Position numbers and translations under genes: made by a program. Below, one piece after another: positions 17,265-25,082 of a DNA stretch of 64,000 nt (its first letter is position 1; each line of letters opens with the position of its first letter). Under the pieces are notes generated by a model. It was not told the origin of the DNA and made no database searches. It worked only from the letters and a program-made list of their open reading frames with translations. This stretch comes from Leptolyngbyaceae cyanobacterium C42_A2020_001. Lineage in GTDB: Bacteria > Cyanobacteriota > Cyanobacteriia > Leptolyngbyales > Leptolyngbyaceae. The stretch is taken from positions 1 through 64,000 of the forward strand of contig JACYLN010000111.1 in the NCBI GenBank assembly GCA_015272515.1, written 5' to 3'.

Positions 17265-18149
17265 TCATGGAAAATGTACAACCCAGGGTGCAGCGACTGG
17301 TAAAGGATCGGTATTGGATAGTTTAGATGGAACATACACCCCTGACCAGGCTGCTAGCAGTTGCGCTGCCAGAGCGTGAATGGGTTCTGGCGAAGAAATA
17401 GGGTTAAGCGTCTGGGGAAGTTGCCAGGTGGCTGGAATGCCAATTGAACTGTTGTACGCGCCAGAAAGCGCTCCTGTAAGGGCGTTGATACTGGGGGAGG
17501 CGGCTGAAATCTGGCTGACTCGAAGCAGAGCCAGTGGGAAGTGATATGGGGTATGCAAAAAACAGGCGATCGCGATCGCAATGGGGTTTGTCAATTGGGC
17601 AGTTTGCTCCAATGAGCAATAACCCCGTTTGATCTGCTCTAACTGTTCCAAAACTTCCTCTAAAGCCGTAGCAGCATCGGATGTAGTCACACGCATGTAA
17701 GCCTGGCTTTGATCCACAAATGTGTTGGGATCTAAGTGTCCTTTAAGGGCTTGAGATACGGCATAGGCGAAGATCGTGACCCATTCCCGTGATTGATTAT
17801 CCTGCTGCAACCCGGCAGCGATTTGTCCCAATGCCTGACGCTGACGATTCAAATCATCGTGGTAGAACAGCATAACGGGCAACGACGCGATCGCCAGGGC
17901 AGCATCGGTTAAGTTTTCCTTACTTAAGGACTTGATCTCAGAGCGATCAAGCATAGTTGGCTTCCAGGTTTGCGCTGCAATCATTGCCGCCAGAAGGCGG
18001 AGCGCTACTGGTGTGTAGTACCCATGGGCAGGCGGCGAAAATTGCTCCTGAGGCAACGATAACGACGGAACTGCATAGGAACTAAAACACTCTCCCAGTG
18101 CCATGCCCCATAGACATCCCTGAAATCGACTGAACAGCGAATAGTTCAT
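17265..18149 (-). CDS. ADP-ribosylglycohydrolase-like protein lacking the metal-binding Asp residues
   Basis: This 294-residue protein begins RFQGCLWGMALGECFSSYA, where active DraG-family enzymes have a Gly-Asp near this position. Helix-rich sequence follows, and near the C-terminus is INALTGALSGAYNSSIGIPATWQ, matching the DraG segment GALAGAYYG-x-x-x-IP-x-W. The Thr-Asp-Asp-Thr and Gly-Asp-x-Asp-Thr motifs that bind two Mg2+ are absent. I infer an ADP-ribosylglycohydrolase fold without that chemistry, perhaps binding ADP-ribose or acting as a regulatory protein. It lies 110 bases upstream of the PgpH-like gene on the same strand, so cotranscription is possible. Confidence 0.55.
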   Translation of the reverse strand: MNYSLFSRFQGCLWGMALGECFSSYAVPSLSLPQEQFSPPAHGYYTPVALRLLAAMIAAQTWKPTMLDRSEIKSLSKENLTDAALAIASLPVMLFYHDDLNRQRQALGQIAAGLQQDNQSREWVTIFAYAVSQALKGHLDPNTFVDQSQAYMRVTTSDAATALEEVLEQLEQIKRGYCSLEQTAQLTNPIAIAIACFLHTPYHFPLALLRVSQISAASPSINALTGALSGAYNSSIGIPATWQLPQTLNPISSPEPIHALAAQLLAAWSGVYVPSKLSNTDPLPVAAPWVVHFP

Positions 18150-18369
18150 AAAACGATCAGGCGTGAAAGCGTGGAATATTTCTCTACAGATTTATTCAAA
18201 TTTTTTAAAGAGCGATCGCTTTGAAAAGCGACTTCGGTCACGTATATTAGCTCTAACTTAAAGACCCCCGCTCACCCCTTGCTCTAGTATCGCCACAAGA
18301 ACCCACTATTTACCTGGTTACTTTCCCCCATTTGTAGAGGTCTATTTTATCCAACATTACGGAAATCGC

Positions 18370-19179
18370 ATGATGCGCGGCACCTCCAACTTTATTTCTC
18401 GGCATTGTCTTCATCGTATCGATTGGTTTATTCCCTCAACAGTTTTGGCACTCTGCATTGGCGGATTTGTACTGCCCCCTGAGGCATTGGGACAATCATC
18501 CCCCAAAACTCCTGCCAAAGCGCCAACTAGAGCAGCCTCTCCATCCTCGGTAGCCAAACCGCTCTTAAAGTCAGGCAGCCAGGGAGCCGAAGTAACTGAG
18601 TTGCAAGCTTTACTAAAACTTATGGGCTACTACAGCGGTGCAGTCAACGGCATGTACGACGAAGGCACCGCCAGTGCAGTCGCTAGTTTTCAAAAAGCTG
18701 CTAATCTGAGCACTGATGGCATCGTTGGAGCGGAAACCTGGAACCGATTATTGCCTCCGGCTCCTGCGGTAGCGACGAATGCGACGGCTCCTGCTCCTAA
18801 ACCCACGACTTCCACCGCAGCAGAGTCATTTCCGGCTCCTGCCGGAATGCAGCCGAGTACAACCGCCCCTGGCAGCAAGCCTGCCGCCGCTAAACCGCCC
18901 GCCGCTAAACCTACCCCTTCGCCTGCCCAACCGGGAGGAGACGGTACTCAGGCGAAGATTCAGGAGGCGGCAACATTCCGAATTTTGCGACTGGGAATGA
19001 AGGGACCCGCAGTGGAGGGGTTGCAAGAACGGTTGAAATCACTTGGTTTTTTGAAAGGGGCAACCGATGGCGTGTTTGGTCCCGAAACGCAAGCTGCGGT
19101 TAAAGCTGCTCAGCGTCGGCTCAGCCTGGAACCCGATGGCGTGGTTGGTAACTCAACGTGGATTGGAATCTTGCGCTAG
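18370..19179 (+). CDS. Secreted protein with two peptidoglycan-binding domains
   Basis: The 269-residue protein has an N-terminal signal (hydrophobic core at about 22-36, ending ALGQSS). Two PG_binding_1 domains follow. The first, at about 62-120, reads LLKSGSQGAEVTELQALLKLMGYYSGAVNGMYDEGT and ends with DGIVGAETWNRLL. The second, at about 200-268, reads LRLGMKGPAVEGLQERLKSLGFL and ends with DGVVGNSTWIGIL. A Pro/Ala/Thr linker of about 75 residues joins them. There is no catalytic domain, so it probably decorates or cross-bridges the cell wall. The first base of the convergent lipoprotein gene's stop is four bases beyond its stop. Confidence 0.85.
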   Translation: MMRGTSNFISRHCLHRIDWFIPSTVLALCIGGFVLPPEALGQSSPKTPAKAPTRAASPSSVAKPLLKSGSQGAEVTELQALLKLMGYYSGAVNGMYDEGTASAVASFQKAANLSTDGIVGAETWNRLLPPAPAVATNATAPAPKPTTSTAAESFPAPAGMQPSTTAPGSKPAAAKPPAAKPTPSPAQPGGDGTQAKIQEAATFRILRLGMKGPAVEGLQERLKSLGFLKGATDGVFGPETQAAVKAAQRRLSLEPDGVVGNSTWIGILR

Positions 19180-19183
19180 TGAG

Positions 19184-20008
19184 TTACAGTTCAAATCCCT
19201 GAACCATTGTTCTGCCTAGAGTGCCTTCAAATGCTCGTTCAGCAGCCGTGACCAATACTGCAATGTGGTTGCCGTCGGGTGATTGCTGAACGTCTTGAAT
19301 GCTAAATTTCTGAGTCCAATCGCGCATTTGAGTTATGGAACCAATGGTGCGCGTTTTGCCAGCGTAGGTGATTTCTAGCTGCATGGATGCTTGTTCTTTT
19401 TCACCGCCACCGTCTAGTTTGGCGATCGCTTGTTTTTGTTGCAGTTTGAGTTGCAGTGGTTGGTTGTTGGCGAGTCGCAAGGTGACGGTTTCGCTGCCAT
19501 CGGCGTTACGCGATCGCGCCGTGACAGGCAGGCTGGTTCCAGCAATGGGAGGTGTGAGCTTGAGGTCTTGTCGTAGCGCTTGAGTTTGCTCTAACAAGCT
19601 ATTTTCTGCTGCCTTAGTGCTCAAATTTGCCTGCGATTCATTGAACCGGGTTCTGACGCAGCCATTAGCAACACAGGCATTGGCCGGAAGATTGACAATT
19701 TGCATAGCTGCATGGGGAATTCCGGCTCCCATGTCGCGCCAACTTTCTAAATGTATGTAGTGTTTGCCATCCCCCGAAAAGCCTGCCATCTGGGCCTCTG
19801 CTTGCAAGGTCGCGATCGCTGAAGGTGGCGAAGTCTGCGCGATCGTGCCGGATTGCGGGCTGGTCTTTGCTACGGTAGGAGCCACCGACACCGACGTATT
19901 GACCGTTGGGGTATTCTCAGGTGCCGTACACGCTGCCACAATTACACACACCAAAACGGGCGAGAACCACTGCCCAATCCATTGAAACTGATTTTTCATA
20001 CGAGCCAT
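19184..20008 (-). CDS. Hypothetical lipoprotein
   Basis: The 274-residue protein has a clear lipoprotein signal with lipobox VAAC near residue 27, then a Thr/Pro-rich linker. The mature part contains HYIHLESWRDMGAGIPHAAMQIVNLPANACVANGCVRTRF, where the two close cysteines may pair, and a C-terminal repeat-like region with SPDGNHIAVLVTAAERAFEGTLGRTMVQG, typical of a final beta strand and TolB-like turn. An ATG three codons in is an equally likely start. The family is one of the DUF2259-like exported proteins by pattern, which is only a guess. Convergent with the peptidoglycan-binding gene. Confidence 0.55.
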   Translation of the reverse strand: MARMKNQFQWIGQWFSPVLVCVIVAACTAPENTPTVNTSVSVAPTVAKTSPQSGTIAQTSPPSAIATLQAEAQMAGFSGDGKHYIHLESWRDMGAGIPHAAMQIVNLPANACVANGCVRTRFNESQANLSTKAAENSLLEQTQALRQDLKLTPPIAGTSLPVTARSRNADGSETVTLRLANNQPLQLKLQQKQAIAKLDGGGEKEQASMQLEITYAGKTRTIGSITQMRDWTQKFSIQDVQQSPDGNHIAVLVTAAERAFEGTLGRTMVQGFEL

Positions 20009-20069
20009 CCAACAAGGAATCTAACCCAATAATCACAAATACGCTGCCCGTAAGATTTCCTCCGGATGG

Positions 20070-20280
20070 CGAGTTAGAGAGAGGAGGGAGGGGATAGGGT
20101 GGGTGAGTGGGTGAATGGGTGGGTGAGTGGGTGAGTGGGTAATTAATTAGTGATCAGGAATGGGGGATGGGAAGGATGGGGAAGAGAGGTAGAGGTGAAA
20201 GAATGGATCAGTGGGTAGATGGAACTTCACGCACCGACTCACCGACTCACCCACTCCCTAGCTTCCTTCCCCTTCTCCTG
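20070..20280. repeat. Low-complexity element with G-rich and C-rich arms
   Basis: From about 20073 a purine tract passes into GGGTGAGT/GGGTGAAT octamer repeats (20098-20140). A right arm of ACTCACC/ACTCCC and CTTCCCC units ends at 20278. The arms are broadly complementary. Together with the flanks it fills the 280 bases between the lipoprotein gene start and the 3' end of the small membrane protein gene; no ORF is convincing. Confidence 0.6.
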
Positions 20281-20288
20281 TCATAAAG

Positions 20289-20594
20289 CTATATATGCAG
20301 CACTCGCACGGCATAAACTCCCGCAGTAGACAGCAGCACACCTAGCGAAAACAACGCTGCTAAACGCACTTTTTGAGCATGAATGGAGGGTGATACAACT
20401 TCTCGTGCCAAAATTGATGCGATCGCGCCCAAAATGTAGCTCAAGGTCAGCAGCAGGTATTGCCAATCTTGCCGCAGCCACCACAATGCCAAGACCATCA
20501 ACGCGAACACAAGCATCGTTGCCTCAACCAATCGAGGCGGGTTCTCCCAACTCGACTGCACAATTGCATTCCACCAAGACTTTAGCTGTCTCAT
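20289..20594 (-). CDS. Small membrane protein, 101 residues
   Basis: Three hydrophobic segments are visible, at about residues 23-41 (VEATMLVFALMVLALWWL), 45-62 (YLLLTLSYILGAIASIL) and 77-98. The N-terminal 20 residues are Trp-rich and amphipathic (MRQLKSWWNAIVQSSW). Loops are short and the C-terminal segment ends at VLHI. No ribosome-binding site of note and no family recognised; coding potential is supported by the clean helix pattern and codon use like its neighbours. Confidence 0.55.
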   Translation of the reverse strand: MRQLKSWWNAIVQSSWENPPRLVEATMLVFALMVLALWWLRQDWQYLLLTLSYILGAIASILAREVVSPSIHAQKVRLAALFSLGVLLSTAGVYAVRVLHI

Positions 20595-20753
20595 TGCGGC
20601 TCTCCAAAAGCTATTTGTAGGATAGTCCAGCCAGGTCTATTTTGAGAAATCCGATGAGCAAATTCTCAAGATCCCCAGAGTGGCAAAAACGCACTCCAGA
20701 CTTTTCTATAATTGCTTTGTCCGCGGTGAAGAGACACCACAACCCAAGCTGGA

Positions 20754-20806
20754 AACAGAAAAGCCTTACCCAAGCTCCAAGGAGATACTGACTTGAGTAA
20801 GGCTTT
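20754..20806 (-). terminator. Probable terminator of the cmpA-carbonic anhydrase unit
   Basis: AAAGCCTTACCCAAG (20760-20774) and CTTGAGTAAGGCTTT (20792-20806) pair over 15 bases with one imperfect position, which is a G-U pair on this strand. Read on the minus strand the stem is followed by a T-rich stretch (TTTTCTGTTT). It lies 120 bases after the carbonic anhydrase stop. Confidence 0.6.
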
Positions 20807-20835
20807 GGGTCAGTTAACCCAACCGTGTGATAGGG

Positions 20836-20878
20836 CTGTTGTCCCGATCGCAGTTACCAGCAGCGATTGGGACAACAG
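20836..20878 (-). repeat. 16-bp inverted repeat downstream of carbonic anhydrase
   Basis: CTGTTGTCCCGATCGC (20836-20851) pairs with GCGATTGGGACAACAG (20863-20878) with one imperfect position. No T run follows on either strand. It may protect the 3' end of the transcript or act with the neighbouring terminator. Confidence 0.6.
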
Positions 20879-20928
20879 TCTGGTCACGCCTTTTTATCTA
20901 GAAACTCCACCTTGCCAGTGTCTAAATC

Positions 20929-21675
20929 TTAGTAAGCACCAACAATTTTGAGTTTGTTTTCTTTGATTAACCCTGCCAAGATAGGCGACCTCTTCAAGGT
21001 TTCAACCTGTACCAGCGTTGTTGCTTTGACAGAGTTCATCAAATCATTGCCAGATTTGTTTTTTGCCTTGTCTACACCCGGTTCAATGTAAGGAACTAAA
21101 GTGCCAATCTTGCTCTCAGCGGGCAGTTTTTGTTGCCGAAGCACCGCATTTACGGCACCGCACCCCTCATGCCCCAGCACTACTAGCACTTTCGACCCCA
21201 ATACGGCAGTTCCAAACTCCAAACTTCCGATACCTTCTGGGGTTGCCACGTTGCCTGCCATCCGCACCACAAAACAGTCACCAATACCCTGATCAAACAC
21301 GACTTCAACGGGAACTCGTGAATCGGCGCAGCTCAAAAACGCAGCAAAGGGAAACTGGTCGGCTCCAGTCTCGGTGAGGCGAGCGAAGTCTTGCCGAGGA
21401 TGGGCAAGTTTTTGATCGGTAAAGCGCTTGTTGCCGTCCACTAGAAGCTGCAACGCCTGTTCTGGAGTCATATCGTCTGAGAAGGGGCGAACGTAAGGCT
21501 CTTTCGTCTTGTCGGTTGCATTGGCAACGGGTTGGGCCGCAGGCGATGCGGGTGCTTGGGTTGTGGAAGTTTGTTTTGCCTGGTTACAGGCAGTTGTGGC
21601 AACCGCGCTGACTCCGGCAATTCCCATCAGTTTGATCAAATTTCGACGACCCAAAAAACCATTAATGCGACTCAT
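20929..21675 (-). CDS. Exported beta-class carbonic anhydrase
   Basis: The 248-residue protein interconverts CO2 and bicarbonate. Zinc ligands are Cys116 and Asp118 in SCADSR, with His169 and Cys172 in LGHEGCGAVNA; the Asp-Arg pair is intact. The N-terminus has a twin-arginine-like start (GRRNLIKLMG) and then ATTAC, so Cys30 is a likely lipobox and the enzyme would act outside the cytoplasm, like the extracytoplasmic EcaB of Synechocystis. The last residues (KIVGAY) end where the family usually adds a few more, so the C-terminus is short. It lies 15 bases after the cmpA stop and is almost certainly cotranscribed with it. Confidence 0.9.
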   Translation of the reverse strand: MSRINGFLGRRNLIKLMGIAGVSAVATTACNQAKQTSTTQAPASPAAQPVANATDKTKEPYVRPFSDDMTPEQALQLLVDGNKRFTDQKLAHPRQDFARLTETGADQFPFAAFLSCADSRVPVEVVFDQGIGDCFVVRMAGNVATPEGIGSLEFGTAVLGSKVLVVLGHEGCGAVNAVLRQQKLPAESKIGTLVPYIEPGVDKAKNKSGNDLMNSVKATTLVQVETLKRSPILAGLIKENKLKIVGAY

Positions 21676-21690
21676 GATTGTGTCTCCTGC

Positions 21691-23037
21691 TTAAACGTTA
21701 ACCTTTTTAACTTTGAGGCTCTTGAGATAGGCGGTTGGGTCGTTTGCATCAAACTTGATGCCATCAAAGAAGGTTTCAACACCGCGAGTCTTTTCTTTGG
21801 GAACGTCTGCATCGGTAATTCCGGCTTCTTTGGCAGCTTCGCGCCAAAGGTCTTCTCGATTCACCTTACCGACCCATCCCTTCACGTCAGTTTCAGCAGG
21901 AAGCATTCCCCAACGGATGTTTTCTGTTAGGAACCAGGTGTCGTGACTTTGATAGGGATACGACACACTGCCTTTCGCATCCTTCCAAAATAGGGGTCCC
22001 TTTTTGACATCGTTGATATCGGGTTGCCCATCGCCCATGGTGTATTTGCCATCCAGGGGAGGAGTGAGGATGTCTGGAGCGAGTCCAATAAATTGCCGCC
22101 CAGAAAGAATTTGGGCTAGTTCTTTGCGGTTTTCGGGCTTGTCGCACCATTGTTGAGCTTCCATGATGCCTTTCATCAAGGCTTTTGTGGCTTTGGGGTA
22201 CTTATCGACCCAATCTGCTCGCATGGCAAAGTATTCTTCTGGGTGGTCGGGCCAGATTTGGGCGGTCAGGGCTGCCATGAAGCCAATTTTGTCTGCCAGG
22301 ATGCGATAGGGCCAGGGATCACCCGTGCTAAATCCATCCATTGTGCCCGTCTTCATATTGGCTACGGTTTGAGCTGAAGAAACGGTGATGAGTTTGACAT
22401 CGGTATCTGGGTTGATGCCGCCTGCTGCCAGCCAGTAGCGAATCCAAAGTTCTTGATTGGCGGCAGGGAAGGTGTAGGCGGCTGTAAACGGTGTGCCTGC
22501 ACTTTTGAGTTGGTTGATGTACTCTCTGGCTTTGGAGACATCTAGATGCAACCCTTTGCCGAGGTGTTTGTTGGCGATCGCAATGCCGTTGCCCTGGGTT
22601 GAGGTTTGCATCAATACGTACATGGGAATTTTTTTGTTGTCCGTAATGATTCCCTCACTAATTAAGTAGGGCATGGGCATTTGCCATTGGCTACCGTCAA
22701 TTCCTCCTCCTTCTGCACCAATCACTAGATTGTCACGAGCAGATCCCCAGGAAGATTGTTTTAAAACTTGCACACCTGTCATGCCATATTTGGCAAAAAA
22801 GCCTTTTTCTTGGGCAACAATCAAGGGTGAAGACTCAAAAATTGGAATGTATCCAATTCGTGCAGTTGTAGTTTCTGGACCTTCACCGCCCCCCACATTT
22901 GCGGCTGGGCTAGCAACTGGAGATGAAGTTTGTTCACTGGTTTCGGGTGGATTTCCAGCGCATCCTTTGAGGGCGATCGCACCTATTGTAGTTGCACCAG
23001 CCGTAGCAATAAACTTTCGTCTTGAAAGCTGAGACAC
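21691..23037 (-). CDS. cmpA: CmpA-type bicarbonate-binding lipoprotein
   Basis: The 448-residue protein is an ABC transporter substrate-binding protein of the NrtA/CmpA family. The N-terminus is twin-arginine-like ([10 protein letters not shown]) with lipobox LKGC at Cys26. [21 protein letters not shown] opens the ligand domain, and [17 protein letters not shown] and [12 protein letters not shown] follow. As I remember the family, the STGDPWP segment is the CmpA form, while nitrate-binding NrtA has a GEPWN form; that favours bicarbonate. No cmpB, cmpC or cmpD lies next to it; the next gene is a carbonic anhydrase. It may serve a transporter encoded elsewhere. Nitrate or nitrite remains possible. 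Confidence 0.8.
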   Translation of the reverse strand: MSQLSRRKFIATAGATTIGAIALKGCAGNPPETSEQTSSPVASPAANVGGGEGPETTTARIGYIPIFESSPLIVAQEKGFFAKYGMTGVQVLKQSSWGSARDNLVIGAEGGGIDGSQWQMPMPYLISEGIITDNKKIPMYVLMQTSTQGNGIAIANKHLGKGLHLDVSKAREYINQLKSAGTPFTAAYTFPAANQELWIRYWLAAGGINPDTDVKLITVSSAQTVANMKTGTMDGFSTGDPWPYRILADKIGFMAALTAQIWPDHPEEYFAMRADWVDKYPKATKALMKGIMEAQQWCDKPENRKELAQILSGRQFIGLAPDILTPPLDGKYTMGDGQPDINDVKKGPLFWKDAKGSVSYPYQSHDTWFLTENIRWGMLPAETDVKGWVGKVNREDLWREAAKEAGITDADVPKEKTRGVETFFDGIKFDANDPTAYLKSLKVKKVNV

Positions 23038-23768
23038 TTGATTTTCCTCCGCAAGTTTTGGTGATGGAATTCAATAAAAATTCAGCAGAAATTTGATTCT
23101 TCCTGAGACTTATCAGCTTGTGTATGCGCTGCCAAGCAACTCAGTTGCGATAAAAGTTAGGAATGCAATTTAGCGAGTCTAGAGTTAATAGCCAAAGCAC
23201 ACACGAGTTTTCGCGACTTTTTCACATCAAAAAATAAACCATGTGCAAGACAAGGTTTAAATATTCTAAGGAAGTTGCACTAGTTTGAAATTTCAGTCTG
23301 AAAGTTCAGACAATGTTTAGTGCTCTCAGAATTGATTATGAGCAAGTCACTGCAATAGTGCGTGGCTCTCTGATTAAATTACTAAGTGCAAACCAACTTT
23401 AAACTGCCAATCGAATCAAGGAAAAAACAAGGTGGGTTATGACCTTAGCTATAAGCTTACAGCCTTTATCTTTTTTTCAGATCCGTGTTGAAGTACTTAC
23501 TCAAATTAAATATTCGATTTAATTAATAAGCAAATCTTTTAGTTTGAAAATATAAATATTTTTTAATCAAATCATTCAATCTAACTCTATTAGAAGGATT
23601 GAGAATAATCTGGCAATTACTCACTTTTTAAGTACTTTATCGAGGTTACTCTACGATGCAAATTGGTTTGCCTCTATTGCAAGCTGTTTGTGATAGATGA
23701 ATCTTTAATGGGTTGATAAAATTTCAGTTGTGCTATGTTCATCTATCGTTCTGTTGGCTAATACGCTC
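23038..23768. promoter_or_regulatory. AT-rich divergent regulatory region of cmpA and the DUF6671 gene
   Basis: About 730 bases carry no ORF and are more AT-rich than the surrounding genes. Two sites fit the LysR-type CmpR/CcmR half-site pattern TTA-N7-TAA: 23257-23269 (TTAAATATTCTAA) and 23497-23509 (TTACTCAAATTAA). CmpR is known to activate cmp operons under low CO2. In DNA this AT-rich such matches also arise by chance, so they are only candidates. A downstream stretch (23515-23560) is nearly pure A/T. Confidence 0.3.
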
Positions 23769-24632
23769 ATGTCTTTAAGCTCGAAGTCGGATTTTGCAAA
23801 TCGGCAAGCAGTATTGGCAACGATGCACCAAAAAGAAGCTGTGATTGCGCCGTTGCTGAAACAAGAGTTGGGGATTGAGGTAGTGGTGCCGCCAAACTTC
23901 AATAGCGATCGCTTTGGGACGTTCACTCGCGAAATTGATCGTCCCGCTAATCAGGTTGAAACGGCAAAGTTAAAAGCGTTAGCAGTTCTGGAATTGACGG
24001 ATGCAACTATGGCGATCGCCAGTGAGGGTAGTTTCACGCCCCATCCAGCCATGCCCTTTTTGCCTTGCGATCGGGAAGTGGTATTGATGATCGACCGTCA
24101 CCATGATTTAGAGGTGGTGGGCGAGGTAATTTCGATGGAAACAAACTTCCGCCACGCTGCGATCACTACGTTGGAAGAAGCCCTGATCTTTGCTCAGAAC
24201 GTTGGTTTCCCAGCGCATGGGCTGATTGCCATGCCCGATGCCGATTGCCACAATGCCACCCTAATTTACAAAGGGATTACAACCGAACCGGAGCTGATTG
24301 ACCGGGTAACGCAATTGCTAAAAACCTTTGGGAACGCCCACCTGGAAACAGATATGCGGGCGATGCACAACCCCACCCGCATGAACGTGATTCGGCAAGC
24401 AACCTGTGATCTCATCCGCAAACTGAAACAAGCGTGCCCCCAATGCCACACGCCAGGCTTTGATGTGGTGGAACGGCGGCATGGCTTACCTTGTGCACTT
24501 TGCTTTCATCCAACGGATCAAATCTTGGCGTTGATTTATCGTTGCCAACGATGCCGTTTTGAGCAACCTGTGATGTTTCCCAATGGAGTAGAGACGGCTA
24601 ATCCAGCAGGCTGTGAGTTTTGCAATCCGTAG
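23769..24632 (+). CDS. DUF6671 family protein with zinc-ribbon-like tail
   Basis: From the ATG at 23769 the protein has 287 residues; the frame is open from a GTG at 23730. The N-terminal two thirds (from FANRQAVLATMHQKEAVIAPLL) has conserved acidic and His residues, including RFGTFTREIDRP, LASEGSF-type ASEGSFTPHP and MIDRHH. ETDMRAMHNPTRM is the family signature. The C-terminus has CPQCHTPGF, CALC, CQRCRFEQP and CEFC, four Cys pairs fit for a zinc ribbon. The family is uncharacterised. It is convergent with the HD-domain gene (one base between stops). Confidence 0.7.
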   Translation: MSLSSKSDFANRQAVLATMHQKEAVIAPLLKQELGIEVVVPPNFNSDRFGTFTREIDRPANQVETAKLKALAVLELTDATMAIASEGSFTPHPAMPFLPCDREVVLMIDRHHDLEVVGEVISMETNFRHAAITTLEEALIFAQNVGFPAHGLIAMPDADCHNATLIYKGITTEPELIDRVTQLLKTFGNAHLETDMRAMHNPTRMNVIRQATCDLIRKLKQACPQCHTPGFDVVERRHGLPCALCFHPTDQILALIYRCQRCRFEQPVMFPNGVETANPAGCEFCNP

Positions 24633-24633
24633 T

Positions 24634-25071
24634 CTAGAGTTTTGCCATGATTCGTTGATGGGCTGTGTGGTAGCGATGCAGGCGTTCCATGTCTTTATCG
24701 CCCAGTTGTGCCAGGCGGGTGAGAGTCATGTTGTCTTCCAGGTCGTAGCGTTTAACGCGGGTGGCTAAAGGGTTGGGCAAAATGCGATCGATAAATTCGT
24801 CATAATTTTCATTTTCCCGCCGTGTGAGACAGGCGATCGCGTCTACAATTTGGGGCGGAAAGCCTTCTGCGGCAAGTTGTTCCAGCGTCCAGTCGGAGTC
24901 TTCCACCACATCATGCAAAACCGCCACGATTTGTTCTTCGAGGGTTTGTCCCCGCATCATCATGCGGAGTGGATGCAGAATGTAGGGGGCGTTGGCGCGA
25001 TCGCGCTGGTTTTGATGGGCAGATGCAGCGATCGCGATCGCCCGTGCCAGCAACTCAGATAAGTCTGTCAT
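24634..25071 (-). CDS. Small HD-domain protein, alarmone-hydrolase-like
   Basis: The 145-residue protein has the compact RelA/SpoT hydrolase fold. AIAIAASAHQNQRDRANAPYILHPLRM supplies the first His, VAVLHDVVEDS the His-Asp pair, and VKRYDLEDNM a later Asp in place of the usual VKLADLxDN. These match single-domain alarmone hydrolases (SAH/Mesh1-like) that may degrade (p)ppGpp. No synthetase domain is present. It lies 11 bases downstream of the Deg protease gene and could share its transcript. Alarmone hydrolysis is inferred; other guanosine or NADPH phosphatase substrates are known for the family. Confidence 0.7.
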   Translation of the reverse strand: MTDLSELLARAIAIAASAHQNQRDRANAPYILHPLRMMMRGQTLEEQIVAVLHDVVEDSDWTLEQLAAEGFPPQIVDAIACLTRRENENYDEFIDRILPNPLATRVKRYDLEDNMTLTRLAQLGDKDMERLHRYHTAHQRIMAKL

Positions 25072-25082
25072 GGGGTGCCTCT

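Larger units (their letters stand above)
20595..20928. other. Intergenic region with two strong hairpins
   Basis: The 334 bases between the small membrane protein gene and the carbonic anhydrase stop hold no ORF. Two large hairpins listed separately occupy the half next to the carbonic anhydrase gene. The remaining part must carry the promoter of the small membrane protein gene. Confidence 0.5.

Noticed and set aside
23257-23509. TTA-N7-TAA matches as firm CmpR sites before cmpA
   Set aside because: The region is very AT-rich and the motif is loose, so two matches are weak evidence. Recorded only as candidates in the intergenic entry.
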